Notes: generated by a model from the sequence alone, not told the origin. Shown: positions 1 to 12,345, numbered from the stretch's first letter. The stretch: 64,000 bases of DNA from Hetaerina americana (GCA_022747635.1 JAKTNV010000014.1:8320610-8384609); one strand, 5' to 3'. Program-made: numbers and translations.

Positions 1-845
1 ACGATGAAAATCAAAATAAGCTAGACCCCGGATATGCACAACGGAATACAACATCCAGAAGAAAAGGAGTGCGGCCCTAAGTGAGAATACTTACTCACTT
101 GGGATCTGACTTATTTCTTAGGAAAACGATTTCAAATTTTGAGACCGCTCCATCAGCTTACTACACATGAAGATTTCTTGGGAGGATATTCAATAAATCC
201 AATTGATAAATTTCGAGTAGCATTTCGGAGCATCGGCAATTTTACCGTGCTATTGAAAAGCTAAAATTTAGAGGGGCATTTTCATCCATCCATCCCTTGG
301 AATGATAGAGAGCGATAGTACTTCGCTAATTTACTTATAACATATTTTGATCATATCAAAATGTGGTATTCCACGCCGTACCCAGAGCATACAAATTTCG
401 GTAACCCCACAACTCGACTTCCGGTAGGATATTTTATCGCCGAAAAAATATTTGAAGCAGAGGTGAACAAAAATACGAAAGAGATTGCAACGCCGTTAAT
501 AACGCGTATCCGTTGCAAAAGCGGAAAAAAATAGGTTGAGTAAATAGGGTTTTGAAAACATTATTTTCAGTGACGGAAAATGTCATACAAATTTCTCTTT
601 ATAGGTCTGTTTAGAGCAAGACTAATGGGATTGAAAAAATACTAGAATTTTAAAAAAAATTGCTAGTTTTGCTGAATTTTAAAAATTTCTTCGACACTAA
701 AATTCTCGTTTAAACATGAGATTGACCTCCTAGGTCTACTCCAACTTAAAATTTCTATTAAAGGGTGGCATTAAGAGTTTAATTTTTATAAAAAACTACA
801 CATAGATAGTTTTTATGAAAAGAATCGGAAAAGGTTTCTGAGAAA
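1..845. other. AT-rich intergenic DNA
   Basis: No reading frame, repeat or RNA-like structure could be supported here. The sequence is AT-rich, with scattered short A and T runs, and leads into the mariner remnant that follows. Confidence 0.6.
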
Positions 846-869
846 TTGCTTTATTTCAGATGTTTCTAC

Positions 870-1345
870 AATGGCTCAACATTCTTCAAAGTACGAGTAC
901 ATCCTTTGAGCGTCGACACACTTTTTCCAGCGGCATTTCCACGACTCACGAAGGTTCCCTGGTCGGTGATTTTGGGAAGGTACTTGAAGGTACGCTGGCA
1001 AGCCTCTTTGACGGCACTTAGGGTACCATGGCGGTGTCCTTTGAGGGGGAGATTTCACTCTTGGGAATAGGAAATAATCTGCTGGTGCCAAGTCGGGGCT
1101 GTGAAGCGGTTGGGGAATCGTCGCGATGTCGTTGCAAAAGGTCTTCGCAAGCACCCGCTTGACCCTGCTTTTGTCGTACGTCAAGACCTTCAGGATGAAT
1201 TTAGCGCAGATCTTTCGCACCGCCAAATTTTCAGTGGTAATGGTGGACGCTGTCTTCTTACCAATATCAGTACGATCTGTGAACACGAGCACACACAACC
1301 GACGGTCTGGATTCAGCACTTCAAGTACACATCAGGAAAAAGTTG
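870..1345 (-). pseudogene. mariner-type transposase remnant, internally deleted
   Basis: This is a decayed cut-and-paste transposase of the Tc1/mariner superfamily, read on the minus strand. In the 147-codon frame starting at 1319, residues 35-50 read RKICAKFILKVLTYDK, the segment that normally links the DNA-binding half to the catalytic half. Residues 73-85 read HSPDLAPADYFLF, the motif with the third catalytic aspartate. Residues 126-138 read SWKCRWKKCVDAQ, the usual mariner C-terminus. The stretch that should carry the first two catalytic aspartates is missing: the linker runs into the third motif after about 20 residues. Between residues about 90 and 122 the family-like reading lies in another frame (PRVKSPLKGHRHGTL), so two compensating frameshifts are present. 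It cannot encode an active enzyme. I did not find its terminal inverted repeats. Family assignment is firm; the exact ends are not. Confidence 0.8.
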
Positions 1346-1390
1346 CCACCGATACTTTTTATACAAACCTTATAAACCTAAACTAAGCTT

Positions 1391-3425
1391 TTGTTAGAAA
1401 CAATATACTGCGTTAAAGAAATTCCTCTAAAATACTTTTAATTTTTCAAATACCTAATTTAAATACAAACAGAAACCTAATTCAATCGAAACTAGCTCTT
1501 ATGAATAATTTAGTTCAGGATAGCAAATTTTATAAACAAATAAATTACCGAACTCCGATTACCGAATCAGTCATAACCTAAAGATAAAGGGAAAGTGGTA
1601 AAATTCCTAGTAAAAAATTTGATACATCACGTCATATCCCATTCGGTTAGCTGTTTTATCAACAAGCTGACCTGATAAAGACCGGCAACGAAGTACAACT
1701 AAAAGATAAATAAGTACTCAGAGCTATGTCCTATCACCATGCACTATGATTTCGAACAATTTCTAAGAAAACCAACTTGTAAGCCTTATATAAATCTCTC
1801 TTTTGAATTACAATGTTTTGAAATTATCATTAAAATTATTTTCCATCTTCCATTTCACTGGAGACAGGATGATTCAAATTAAAAATGATGACTAACTTCA
1901 TGTTATTTTCTATTTGTTCAGAGTCTGAAGTTACGATTGCGTTAGTTAAGACTTAAGGCGAAGACATTAGTAAAAGCTTATACAGCAGGGAATAAAAAAT
2001 TAAAAGAAAAATTATTCGTTTACACACTCACAGGATCTCAACGAGGATCGTTTGCAATGAAAGAGAAATGGAATTAACTCGTTCGGCCGCACATAAATAA
2101 CAGCGGGACCAATTAAAAAAAATTCTGCGAACTCCCAAAGGGGTCGACCAAAATTAAGCAGTGTAGCGCTGGATACCTTCCATTGTTTTTCCTCCAGGCT
2201 TAAAATTACACCGAGTGAGAGAAATAGAAGAACGAAAACTTAATAAAAGAACTGTAACATGAAAAATACATAAAGATCATCAGCATGGAGACAAAGAGGG
2301 CAAATGTGACTACATATTCCATTAAATCTCCATACCTAAGTATGTTTCATAAGCAGAGAAAATGGCCTTATAACCAAGAGCCAAATTCCCATTCCATGAC
2401 GACAAATCCATTTAAATGATAAATCGCTCTGAGTAATCCATTATATAAAGGAGAGTTTTAGAGGACACGTATAACATTATACGGCTTGAAGAAGGATAAT
2501 ATGAAAATATGATTCATTACACCCGTGTAATGAATCCATGTAGCCGCGTAAAATTTAAGTGCATAATCAAGCCATTTCCAGAGATGTTCATTTATGTTAT
2601 TAAAGGCGGAAAAAAGGAATGCGTCTTTGATAATTAACGGTAAAAATACAAACTCAGTTTTCTTAGTCTTTAAACACAAAATTGCTACCATATGGAATTA
2701 GCAAATACAGACATAGCATAAAAATGAATTCAAAATGGCTGTGATCTCCTTGTTCCAATCAAAAACAACATCAAAACAATGATAGTAATTGTATAATATA
2801 TTTACTTATGAATAAAATTACACAGTAATTTTTTTTGTGCACTATACTCATGAGCTAATAACTACTGATACTTAATTTTTTGGAACTCTATGCAAGATTG
2901 TGACTAAATTGATAAACATTTTAATTTATTGAGAGGAACGGAGGTGGAGGAGCACTAATGAAAAAGAAATTGTTTGAAAAATAATGAAGAGATTACTTGA
3001 GTCCAGGGTATACAAAGGAATAGGGATGACGACGTTCAAATATTTACAGGTATATATAGTATATATATAATTGCAGTTCGGCTCATCGTTTGGGATTTTC
3101 TTCTCTTAGCTGATTATTTTTATCACCACACCGGTGAGTTTTCGTTTATCAATAGATGTATAAATTTACTTACAGATACATGCTCGAAATATACTATATT
3201 GTATTGAATAAAGCGGATTACCACAAATTATTTACCAATAAATCTATACTTATCACCGCATATATTAGTTCATCATTAATTAGTTTCTCGTGGGGACATA
3301 CAAAAAGTAGCTACGCATAATAATTTATAATACAGTTAAATTTTTACCTAATCAGGGAATCGAACAGGGAACCCTTTTAGTTTTCAGATAGATACCATTG
3401 TACGCATTTATAATCAAAGCACAAA
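1391..3425. other. AT-rich intergenic DNA
   Basis: No gene or recognisable repeat is visible. A short TA-rich run lies at about 3050-3070. Open frames here are short and have no protein-like character. Confidence 0.55.
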
Positions 3426-3429
3426 AAGA

Positions 3430-4320
3430 TATTTGGGGAGGTCGAGGTGGGAATGGTTGAAGACGTCGGGGCCAAACGATTTCAGAGCAATACGTCAGGA
3501 GAGAACGCATCACCAGTTTGTTGAAACGTTGAAAGACTCGTTGAAACACGTTCGCATATACACACTCAAAAGATGATGAGAGAGCGAGAGAGAGTGAACT
3601 TAGGCGGGAATATCCGTTTCCTGCTAGGCGGACCAAGGCGCGGGAAGACTGGGAGAGAACCTAGGGGAGGAGTGGGAAGCGAGAGGAAGAAGGCGAAGAG
3701 GAGGAGAACGAGGGGCGAGCAGCGGAGGAAAACCCCACTAAAGCGATAAGGGGGCGTTCCCAAATAGGCGGAAGAGTGAGAGAGGGGGCGTGGGGACGGA
3801 GATGGAGGTTAGAGCCTTGTTAGCGTGCGTGCATGCAAGCGGAGTACTGTGAAAAGGGAGCGAGGGAGGGAAGGCCGCGACGATAGGATGAGTGAGTGAG
3901 GCGGGTGATAGATACAGGACCGACATAGCGCCGCTTCTGTAGTATTGCCGCTTCTGGTAAACACGTCAGGCGAAAGATTAGAGCTCAGAGGGAGGCATAC
4001 GGGAATGAGGAGGGGATGGGGAGCAGGAAGAAGCATGTGTGTGAGAGAGAGAGAATGTGTGTACAGGGCGGGAGTCGGGGTGCAGAGAGACAGGGTTTGG
4101 AGAATGAGGAGAAGGCATTAAAGATGAGGGTGGAAGGGGCATGGAGGCAGTGCCTGCATAAATGAGAATGCCACATAAACCCCGGGATGAGCAAATACGA
4201 CGTGAGTTTTACGCCAACGGTCTAGCGGGATTTCTGGTCCCCCATTGTGATAGGAACGTTCAAATATCTCGGAAGATGCAGCTAAGGCAGTGAAACAAAG
4301 GTGTGCCGGGTTTATGAGCG
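3430..4320. repeat. Purine-rich block (plus strand)
   Basis: From about 3580 to 4150 the plus strand is dominated by G and A, with (GA)n runs near 3579-3596 and 4044-4055. The overlapping minus-strand frames (62-94 codons) are rich in Ser, Leu and Pro, as expected of a CT-rich strand, and overlap one another in several frames. I treat them as compositional artefacts. The block is GC-richer than its surroundings. No family identity was recognised. Confidence 0.6.
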
Positions 4321-4324
4321 TCAC

Positions 4325-4950
4325 TATAAGAAAATAAGATGAGCCAGGCCATGTGTGTCACACTCCTCCAGAAAATTCTCTAGAAAAAGATTTTAAACGA
4401 ATACAGTGGATTTACTAAAATCGTATAGAGTAGAATAATTAAAAAAATTTAATTAAAAACAAGATGGAAGCCAGCGGAAGATATAAATTTAAATTATTAC
4501 AACTCTTGATCATATACAAATTTCGGCACCTTTAAGAATCATAAGTCAACCCTTTCAACTCAAGTTTTTCACTTTCAGACACTCCTTTTTCAGATAACAA
4601 TCCTAAAAAACAATCCTGGAGAAAATTATTTTAAGCATTTAATTTTTTTAAATTACGATACCAAGTGCCTCTCCGAACAATCCATTGGCAAAAAATATTT
4701 AAACCCCACACTATATATGACAACCGAAACATAATCAATAGAGTTATACAAACGCTAAACATGATGCCTTCTATTTAATGAAAGGGAGAATATTACGATT
4801 TTGTATTTGCTCATTATTTCCCAAATTGCTCAATACTTTTGGACTAACCTATGTAAATGTACCCTTTGTTATTAAAATTAAAATACTGGTGGGGTTGAAC
4901 AACACAATCCAACCCTTTTAAGACCAGGTCTCTACATTTCAATATCCTCT
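4325..4950. other. AT-rich intergenic DNA
   Basis: Nothing could be recognised between the purine-rich block and the RTE 3' tail that follows. Confidence 0.55.
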
Positions 4951-4954
4951 AAAA

Positions 4955-5160
4955 TACTTATGCGAGGTAGGGGAGGAAAAGGCTAGGGATTTTAGGCGTA
5001 TTAGGAGAAATAGAATGCATAGGGAGTTGAAAAACAGTTAAATATAGTGTGGGATGGCAAGTTTTGTCTTGTTAAGTGAGGCCAACCTACATATGTACCG
5101 ACGATCAGTCTGTGTCCATCTAAAACCAATCTTGAAAGAAAGACTACCAAATCAACAGTT
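4955..5160 (+). mobile_element. 5'-truncated RTE retrotransposon tail
   Basis: This stretch aligns by eye, with gaps, to the last 200 bases of the larger RTE element ending at 28289. Shared stretches include the purine-rich end of the coding region, a motif like TATAGTGTGGGATGG followed by TTTTGTCTTGTTA (compare 28173-28205), and a 3' motif of the form CTGTGTCCATCTAAAACCAA with a GACTACCAAA end (compare 28232-28270). Only the 3' end is present, as expected of incomplete target-primed reverse transcription. It has no coding capacity; short frames across it are fortuitous. Confidence 0.65.
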
Positions 5161-7239
5161 GCACACCATATACGACATAAATATATTTCTACATCTTGAA
5201 AATAATACTGTGTGGGACACCTTCCACCCAAGCAACCGTTAAGTATAGCCCTGTTGAATGTACTCAGAACTCATATTTATGTCACGTTTCCATGTGATAC
5301 TAACAATATTAAAATTTAATATTGCTTAACACAATTAAAATAAACTAGTCATTACTAGGGCAAAATGTACAGTTTGGCCCAGAGATTAAATTTTATACGT
5401 TATTTAGAGGAAGAACTATTTCATTTCTATAGATCAGTTATCTAAGGTTTGAATTGATGTATATTAAACATAATTAGATATCGATCAATCCAGAAGGATT
5501 TCAATTTCTTCGCTCCGGTAGACGGGAATGGAACAAACGGAAATTTACACTTCGAGTTAGGTGATGGATGTGAAGGTTGGGGAAAAAATGAATATAATTT
5601 TTACTAGATTAGCCTGGGAGATAACACATAGTATTGGATGTGATTTGGACGCTGTCACAGGTGAGCGAAGAAACAAGTTTGAGTAGATGAATGTGGAATA
5701 CAAGTGAATATTGAAAACGATAAAACATGAACGAAATAAAAATACTGAAAAAATCGAAGGAAACTGATAATATGGAATACATAACAAAGCAAACACCATG
5801 GATTTAAGAGGAGATATTTGAGAAGAGGAAAAAGACATATTCATTGATAGGGAGAAATTTTGAAAAGTAAATGCCGGCATACCATAAAAAAATTGAAGTG
5901 CATGTGAGGGGGTTACAAAGGAAAAACAATAACAGCTCTTTGAGATTAAATAGCAACTGAATAACGGAACCAAGAGATATATCACGAAGAGGAAATAAAC
6001 GTGAAAAATCTTCAATGAATTCAATTGTGACTTAATACGAGTAAAAGGCGAATTAAAAAATAATGTTCTGATATTTTACTTGTAGATACTTGAATTAAAC
6101 AGCTAAAACTGTTGTCTTATTTCATGGGAATAACGTGCTTCCAAAGAAATAATCACATTCCCGCAGACAAAAATTAATAAATATTACGTTTAGCTCTCAT
6201 TCAAAACACCTCCCGTTTAATTTCAACAGGATTTCAGCTATTACTACATAAGCAATCATGCTCTTACAATGAAAACCTGCGTTATTTCAGCCTTCGTTTT
6301 TCTATAAAATGTCCTCCTTTTTACTTTGGCAACATTCTCTTAAGTCTAAATAAACTTGATGGATAAAATGACAAAATAGAGTCTATTCGTAAAATATTAA
6401 AATTGAGTGGCCAACACAACAAACGCAATCGACCGGAGAGAAGCGCAAAATTGAACTATTTGTTGGACAGGTGTTTTTTTACTTACTAAATTTCAACAGC
6501 AGAATAAAGAAATGTATATACTAGCGATCGCCAAATTAAGTCGCCGGTTATTATTTCAGGTGAACAAATATGTCGAGCTTAAATTTTGGCACTCCATTAA
6601 AGTAATGAACGACCCTCAGAACTATTGAAGAACATTATTTTTATTGCTATTAAAATATTATTTTTCTACCCCACACTTTTCCTCATTTAGAACTATGTAA
6701 TTTTAAGCGCATCCAAGTAGATATATATTATATTTTTTCTCTAAATTTGCATTCTTCTTTGAATGGCATTCCTCGTCACGTCAAAATTCCTTCATATAAT
6801 TTCCTTCTACTCTTTTTGCCATTTATGGATTTCATCAAACAATTTCCTCTCAACCTTACTGATATAACCCTTAAAGACGTAGCGGCTCATTTTTAGAGAT
6901 CTCAATTTTTCATCTTTCTTCAACACCAAATATTAAAATCCTTTATAAGATCCATCAAAATGTAGCTACGTAAACCGTAAGCATTCAATGTAACACTGCG
7001 TAAATGAGGGTATTGAACAGAAAAATTCCAGTACTAACTCAAATATTTTGACTTAAATATGGAATATAAATAAGAGAAATGGGATCACAACTCGCTGAAA
7101 GCTAGTTTACTGAAGTAATGATGTATCGAACAATGTATACTAGATGCGAACGAGCCTGTGACAAAAATTCAATTCTAAGAAGCCATTGATAAAATAACGA
7201 CGAACTCACAATCAATAAAAAATAACTTAAATTAGGGTA
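5161..7239. other. AT-rich intergenic DNA
   Basis: The longest open frame, 155 codons on the minus strand (5557-6024), is Phe/Ser/Ile-rich and hydrophobic. The opposite strand is purine-rich, so the frame is probably compositional. No gene, RNA or repeat could be supported. Confidence 0.5.
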
Positions 7240-7545
7240 TATTGTAGGAGTAGGAGCATTAGGGGAGGCGGCCGACAGCTGAGGTCCTGCGCAATTAGGG
7301 ATGGACGGAAAGAAGGTAAGGAAGGAGAGGACCTGTAGTCGACATTAGCCTATTCTTAACGCAAGACGCCAAGGGGTCCTCAGTTAAACGTCCCAACCGA
7401 CGGACGGCGGACTCACTTGAAGTGCCCTCCACAAAACATCTCCAATAGGCGTCGGGATACCACTGAAAAAGATCTGACGCCACCAGATCCCATGCCCTCT
7501 GGGTGGAAAAACAAGGTACTACCGCACAATCACGGCCACTCATTA
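7240..7545. other. GC-richer island of unknown nature
   Basis: This stretch is clearly richer in G and C than its flanks and carries several short frames on both strands (82 codons minus, 88 codons plus), none recognised. The edges in base composition are fairly sharp. It could be an unrecognised repeat, an exon fragment or a regulatory island; the sequence alone does not decide. Confidence 0.35.
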
Positions 7546-8040
7546 ATCATCAGGAATAACTTCATATTCTTAAATACTGCAGATAATTATATTGTTTTAC
7601 ATTTTACAATGTCATCTTCCTCCACTTCACGTTTGCGATGTTTCCTACAATACAGGCTGTTTTCATTCTCATGTTCAGCCTGAGACTACATCTACGTAAC
7701 AGTAAGCTATCAGTAATAATAGATATTATCGCAAGTTTACCAATATACCTATCATTAAATTTTAATATGTAAGAGATATTTTACAAATCCTGAGATATGT
7801 AAACAAAATATTTAAAAATTAACTCGTGAGAACCTTTTCTCTCGATAGTACCATACAGCGCGATCGCTTACTCGATCTACCCGTGCAAATAAAAAAAAAC
7901 ACAAAATGAAAAAATAATTTAACTGGCATTTTTACCTAACCATGCCAGTAAATACGCGTTCGCTCCAATCCAACTATTACCGAGCAGCAGTCTTTCACCT
8001 CCTATTATTTCCCTAATTTGCCTCTTCCACTGGAGGTCAA
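7546..8040. other. AT-rich intergenic DNA
   Basis: No feature recognised. Confidence 0.5.
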
Positions 8041-8058
8041 AGTGATTTTCTGCTCCCT

Positions 8059-8326
8059 CTATCTTACGCTACTTTGCGTCCGTCTCAACTGACGGAAGCG
8101 TCGTACTACCCCACATTTACTGGCGGTAGCGTTATCCCATGTCCCATACACATTCATGCCCAGAAATGGCTTTTTGTTCTTGTCCAATTGCGTCCTTGCA
8201 CCCATTCTCTTCATCAAATAGAGCTCGTTGTAGAACTTTACTTTCTCACATGCCCATTCACACACAGAAAAAATTCTATCACACTCCTGATGCACGAATT
8301 TCCCGGCTTCTATTAACGACCCCAGA
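8059..8326 (-). CDS. Possible coding fragment, unrecognised protein
   Basis: On the minus strand a frame is open from just after a stop near 8333 to the stop at 8059, roughly 90 codons. Unlike most frames in this window its translation has balanced, protein-like composition: an acidic/Cys-bearing segment (ECDRIFSVCEWACEKVKFY), then a basic stretch (LMKRMGARTQLDKNKKPFL) and GMNVYGTWDN. There is no ATG at the upstream edge; translation would need an exon junction or a non-ATG start. An AG dinucleotide at minus-strand 8328-8327 and a GT at 8109-8108 could bound an exon of about 215 bases, but the upstream sequence is not strongly pyrimidine-rich. I do not recognise the family. It may be an exon, a fragment of an unknown transposon protein, or chance. 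Confidence 0.3.
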
Positions 8327-8990
8327 CTAGGTTAGCGTAACGGCATGGAACCCTATCGGTTCGATAGAACAAACAAGTATATGCCTGCGCACGTATACTT
8401 TCTATATTTGGAAATGGATGCTGACGCAAACTCTATCCTCCACTGGAAAACCGTAAACTCCAGCAAGCAAAATACTTTTGAACTACTGAATTTAAGCATT
8501 CATGTCAGGTTTTGGTATAATGTTTCTTAACGTGTAAGTTCACGCATGCCAGTTTTCAATAGTTTTACGGCGACACACAAAACAAGCCTCGACCGATTAA
8601 ATACCTTGTAACACAAATACAACGTTCATTTCGGCGATATATTTAAATCGAAAAGTTCCTTTCACCAAGCAAACTGTTATAATCTTTACAGATAGATATT
8701 CACTTAAATTTACGGGAACTTAAGCACAAGCTACGTTTAAGACACCATTGTTCGAGATTGAAGGTACGAACGTGTTCCAAACCATTCGCTTTTTACACAA
8801 AAGAGAGTAAAATTGAATACATATGTTTAATTTAAAAGAAAATATTAAAATTTAAGGCTGAAGAAATAAAATTAAAAATTATGGCGTTGAAAAATTTTGA
8901 GTCAGCTTTCTAAGGAAAAACTGAGTGCACACCACGCTTATATTAAATGTTTTGCATTTGAAGAAGTCACTGAGTCACAGAGAGCAGCTT
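8327..8990. other. Intergenic DNA
   Basis: No feature recognised. A 61-codon plus-strand frame (8345-8530) has no recognisable content. Confidence 0.45.
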
Positions 8991-9300
8991 TACCTCTCTG
9001 GGCCACTTAACCACTTCCACCGACTGGCTTTCACGTCACGCCCACCCCTTCCTCTACGTGATCATCTCCGAGCGCTGCTAATAGAATAGTGCCTCGGATG
9101 GCGCGTCCTGAATGCCAACCACCATTCTACGGAAATCCCTGGCTGTTACTCATCCCCCCCGTCCAGATCAATACAATCAGCCCCTTGCTTCCGTCATCGA
9201 AATATCTCGGCGCGGAGAAACGTCAAACATTCATGATGGAGATGATGAAAAACCTACACTTTTGCTTAAATCTGACCCCTTATCGGGAATAATATAGAAA
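8991..9300. other. GC-richer island, unknown
   Basis: The plus strand is pyrimidine-leaning and GC-richer than its neighbours. Two overlapping short frames (61 and 67 codons) in different phases are not recognisable. No repeat relation to other islands in the window was found by eye. Confidence 0.35.
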
Positions 9301-10395
9301 ACCTTTCTTTAAAATGAATACAGCAAAACAATATTTGCAGTAAACCTTCAAACATGGTCTCCTTTTATGGCATTGAGTCAGAACACTTGATTTCGAGAAC
9401 AAACAACGCAGGCAATTAATGAATTGTCATTATAAACACGATGCAAAATGAGTTTTAACCCGTCCAAATTACAAATGTACAAGAGTTCTATTTGCAAAAA
9501 CTGATGAAATCAAATGAAATTAGAGACATTTGAAAGTAATGAATTTTTCTTTTCAAACACAAGTCATTTCAGAAGCGAATGGCGGTAGAGATTGCAGTGT
9601 CAACAATTTACGATACAAATATGTAACATAAAAGAAAAATAGTCCTCTATTTCAATGCGCCATATAAAGGTATTTATTAAGCCGAATTTGTAAGGAATTT
9701 CTGAATGACATTTGAGAATAACACGCTAAAAGGTGATTTCTCGTTGGTCTAAAAAAATCGAGGAAAAGAATGCCTGGTCTCAAATTGCTGCATCGCATGC
9801 TTTACGATGTATACCAATCATTAGACTTTACAATTGTAATTATTACGGTGTGAAAAATACTCTAAAAGTTGCCATTCAGTACTTTGCTATATTTATGAGC
9901 TAATTATCTCATTAAACTACGCTGAGATGAGTATGCATTATATAACAATGAAAATTAAAATTCGAAAAGAAAACTTTAAAAAAAAACATCACCGTAACCT
10001 TCATTTGACATAAAGCCGACGTTTCATCAGGTAACTTTGAATTGCTGACCCGAGGCATTAAAAAAGCATACGTGTGTGTAAATCCTACACAGGGGTCCTA
10101 AGTCACTCGGGCATGGATCGGTGTAGGTCTGTGAAAAGAGAAAATCAATAAAATCTGATAAGCGGAACAGCATTTGAAATCGGAATAATAAAGGCTCGAG
10201 GCAAGCCTGATTATCATGGGGGCAGGGGGGCAGGAACAAGGAGAAAGAAGGAATGATTCCCAAGCTGTTATTTTCGGATAACTACCAATTTTGAGCAAAG
10301 AACGAACGACAAATAAAAAGAATAAGAAATGACGATAAAGGAGTTGAGAAGCAAACGGCTGGCGCGCATTTCCTGATTGGAATGATGGTTAATTT
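9301..10395. other. AT-rich intergenic DNA
   Basis: No gene, RNA or dispersed repeat recognised. Short minus-strand frames at 10027-10298 are unremarkable. Confidence 0.5.
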
Positions 10396-10404
10396 GGCAA
10401 AGCC

Positions 10405-10476
10405 ATATACACACATATATGTGTGTATGTATATGCGAGCATACACAGACCTAGACACACACATATGTATACATAT

Positions 10477-10515
<39 letters not shown>
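10405..10515. repeat. Compound (CA/TG)n-(TA)n microsatellite
   Basis: Alternating purine-pyrimidine DNA. It begins with a perfect 22-bp palindrome of ACAC/GTGT type at 10407-10428 and ends in a (TA)n run at about 10486-10512. Tyr/Ile-rich frames crossing it are microsatellite translations and not genes. Confidence 0.85.
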
Positions 10516-10519
<4 letters not shown>

Positions 10520-10564
10520 TTATGCACATTGAGGGAAAGTCTCACGGATGTGAATAATAATTTA

Positions 10565-10595
10565 AATGGAGAAGCTACTATGTAGCTTCTCCATT
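10565..10595. repeat. Perfect 14-bp stem-loop
   Basis: AATGGAGAAGCTAC (10565-10578) is followed by TAT and then by its exact reverse complement (10582-10595). It could fold as a tight hairpin in DNA or RNA. No terminator context or gene is nearby; function unknown. Confidence 0.85.
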
Positions 10596-10679
10596 CTACG
10601 CTTTATTATGTAGCGTTAGGGTATAAATTCTCGGTGGCCAAACCACCATCCTCTAGGGAAAGAAGGAACTGTGCTTTAA

Positions 10680-10691
10680 CTCTATATATAT

Positions 10692-10748
<57 letters not shown>

Positions 10749-10821
10749 CATATATATATAATTATATATATTTAATATATAACTATATTTATATACAATA
10801 TAACTATATATATTTAATATA

Positions 10822-10890
<69 letters not shown>
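10680..10890. repeat. Long interrupted (TA)n microsatellite
   Basis: About 200 bases of nearly pure TA repeat with interior variants such as TTTAATATATAACTATA that occur twice (about 10769-10785 and 10811-10827). The 66-codon Tyr/Ile frame over it is spurious. Confidence 0.9.
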
Positions 10891-10895
<5 letters not shown>

Positions 10896-11125
10896 CACCG
10901 GCGTGGTGATGGCGAAATGTAACTCAGAAAATAAAATATGCACAAATATTTAAAACAGGCTGTCGTAATTTAAACGCTTTGGGTCACTGGACCCAAAGAA
11001 CTATAGGGATCTCACTTTCTAAAATAAGAAGGAATATTTTGGATAGTTGTACATTAATTTCGCTCAATTACTTTCATAATTAAGGTGTCCTTCCGAATGA
11101 AATACTTGTTAGATAAGTCTTTCTA
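10891..11125. other. Intergenic DNA
   Basis: Nothing recognisable between the TA tract and the GC-richer island. Confidence 0.45.
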
Positions 11126-11345
11126 CAGCACAGGAAGAGAAATGGTAGGAGGTGGTGCGGCGAGGGGGTAGGTTATACGGCGGGGCGCACCCGGGTGGGG
11201 AAGCGAGGCGGAGTAGGATCGGCGAGCATTGTGACTCCAGCGGCAGGGCCCCATGGGACGCATCGGCATAACCAGAGTACACACACTAGATGATGCAGGC
11301 ATATTACTGCGAGCCATGAGTCAAGGCCTTGGGCAAATACGCTTC
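11126..11345. other. GC-rich island, unknown
   Basis: A strongly GC-rich stretch containing CGGGGCGCACCCGGGTGGGG near 11179-11198, several CpG dinucleotides and no recognisable protein. Overlapping minus-strand frames (64 and 92 codons) lie in different phases and give no family hint. It might be regulatory, or part of an unrecognised repeat. Confidence 0.35.
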
Positions 11346-12345
11346 GAGTCACCACACTTATTTCACCGTTGGGGTGATGTAAAGGCTCAGATCGTTGATA
11401 CACCAAGAGAGCAAAGAATATAACAGAGTTGCGTTCATCACAAATGCCCAAAAAACTTAAATAATTTCAAATGTGCTCACTTAAATACGAAAGCAACCAA
11501 CACCGACAGGAAAGGGTCAACCATTTAATTTATAAAACGTATAATGAAATCGTAGTCTGAATTACTGCTTTCCGAAGAAACTGTCGAAACCATGAAGTGA
11601 AATGTTTAATTTCACGTTCAAATGAAGTCATTGGTAACTGGCTAACTTCAATTGCAAAGGCAATGCTTAGCTTTAAATTTGGTTAAGCATACATAGATAA
11701 GAATTACCAACAACTTTAATCGATCATACGTTTTTTTCTGTTGCCTTATTGCAAAAAAGGAAATCGACGTTCAAAATCGTTAAATTAGCATTGAAATTAC
11801 TCGACTAACATGTTGGACAGAAAATATATTTAAATATTTCTTATGTAAGACAATGGAGTATTTCAGCTGACGAAAGCATATTATGATAAAAATCATAAAA
11901 TATCTTTCTAAAATAGAACCATTGGATTTTCTCAGAACCATGATTCGATTTAGCAATAAAAAGCTTGCCAAATAGTATAAATTACCCTAGTAATTTCCAC
12001 CGTAAGGGCGTAAGGCGGGGGTTGTTCCGGGGCCATACAATGCATTATAATGACTTCACCCTTTTATCAAAAACAAAGAGGAAAATAAAATGCACCTAAT
12101 CGGAGTATTTTCGTTCCAGAAGAATTCTAATGCAAATGAATGGATTCCTCAGAAACACGTATTACACGTAGATGCTTCAACTGGATTATATATATTCAAT
12201 TCTGTCTTGTTAGTGATGGAGGTCGTATGGATAGTTTTGGCTCATTTATGGTAAACTCGAGAATTTTGTAGTTGGTGCAACTGACACTTGTTTAAATCTG
12301 GGTGTTCTGCTGGCATAAATTAGGATTTACAGGTCTGTTAGGAGT
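11346..12345. other. AT-rich intergenic DNA
   Basis: No feature recognised. Confidence 0.5.

Noticed and set aside
5557..6024. 155-codon hydrophobic minus-strand frame, possibly a membrane protein
   Set aside because: Phe/Ser/Ile richness follows from the A-rich opposite strand, and hydrophobic stretches are expected by chance. No regular helix spacing or signal is evident.
10743..10943. Tyr/Ile-rich frames over TA tracts (here and at 24741-25031, 29830-30093, 51300-51548)
   Set aside because: These are direct translations of (TA)n and (CA)n microsatellites.
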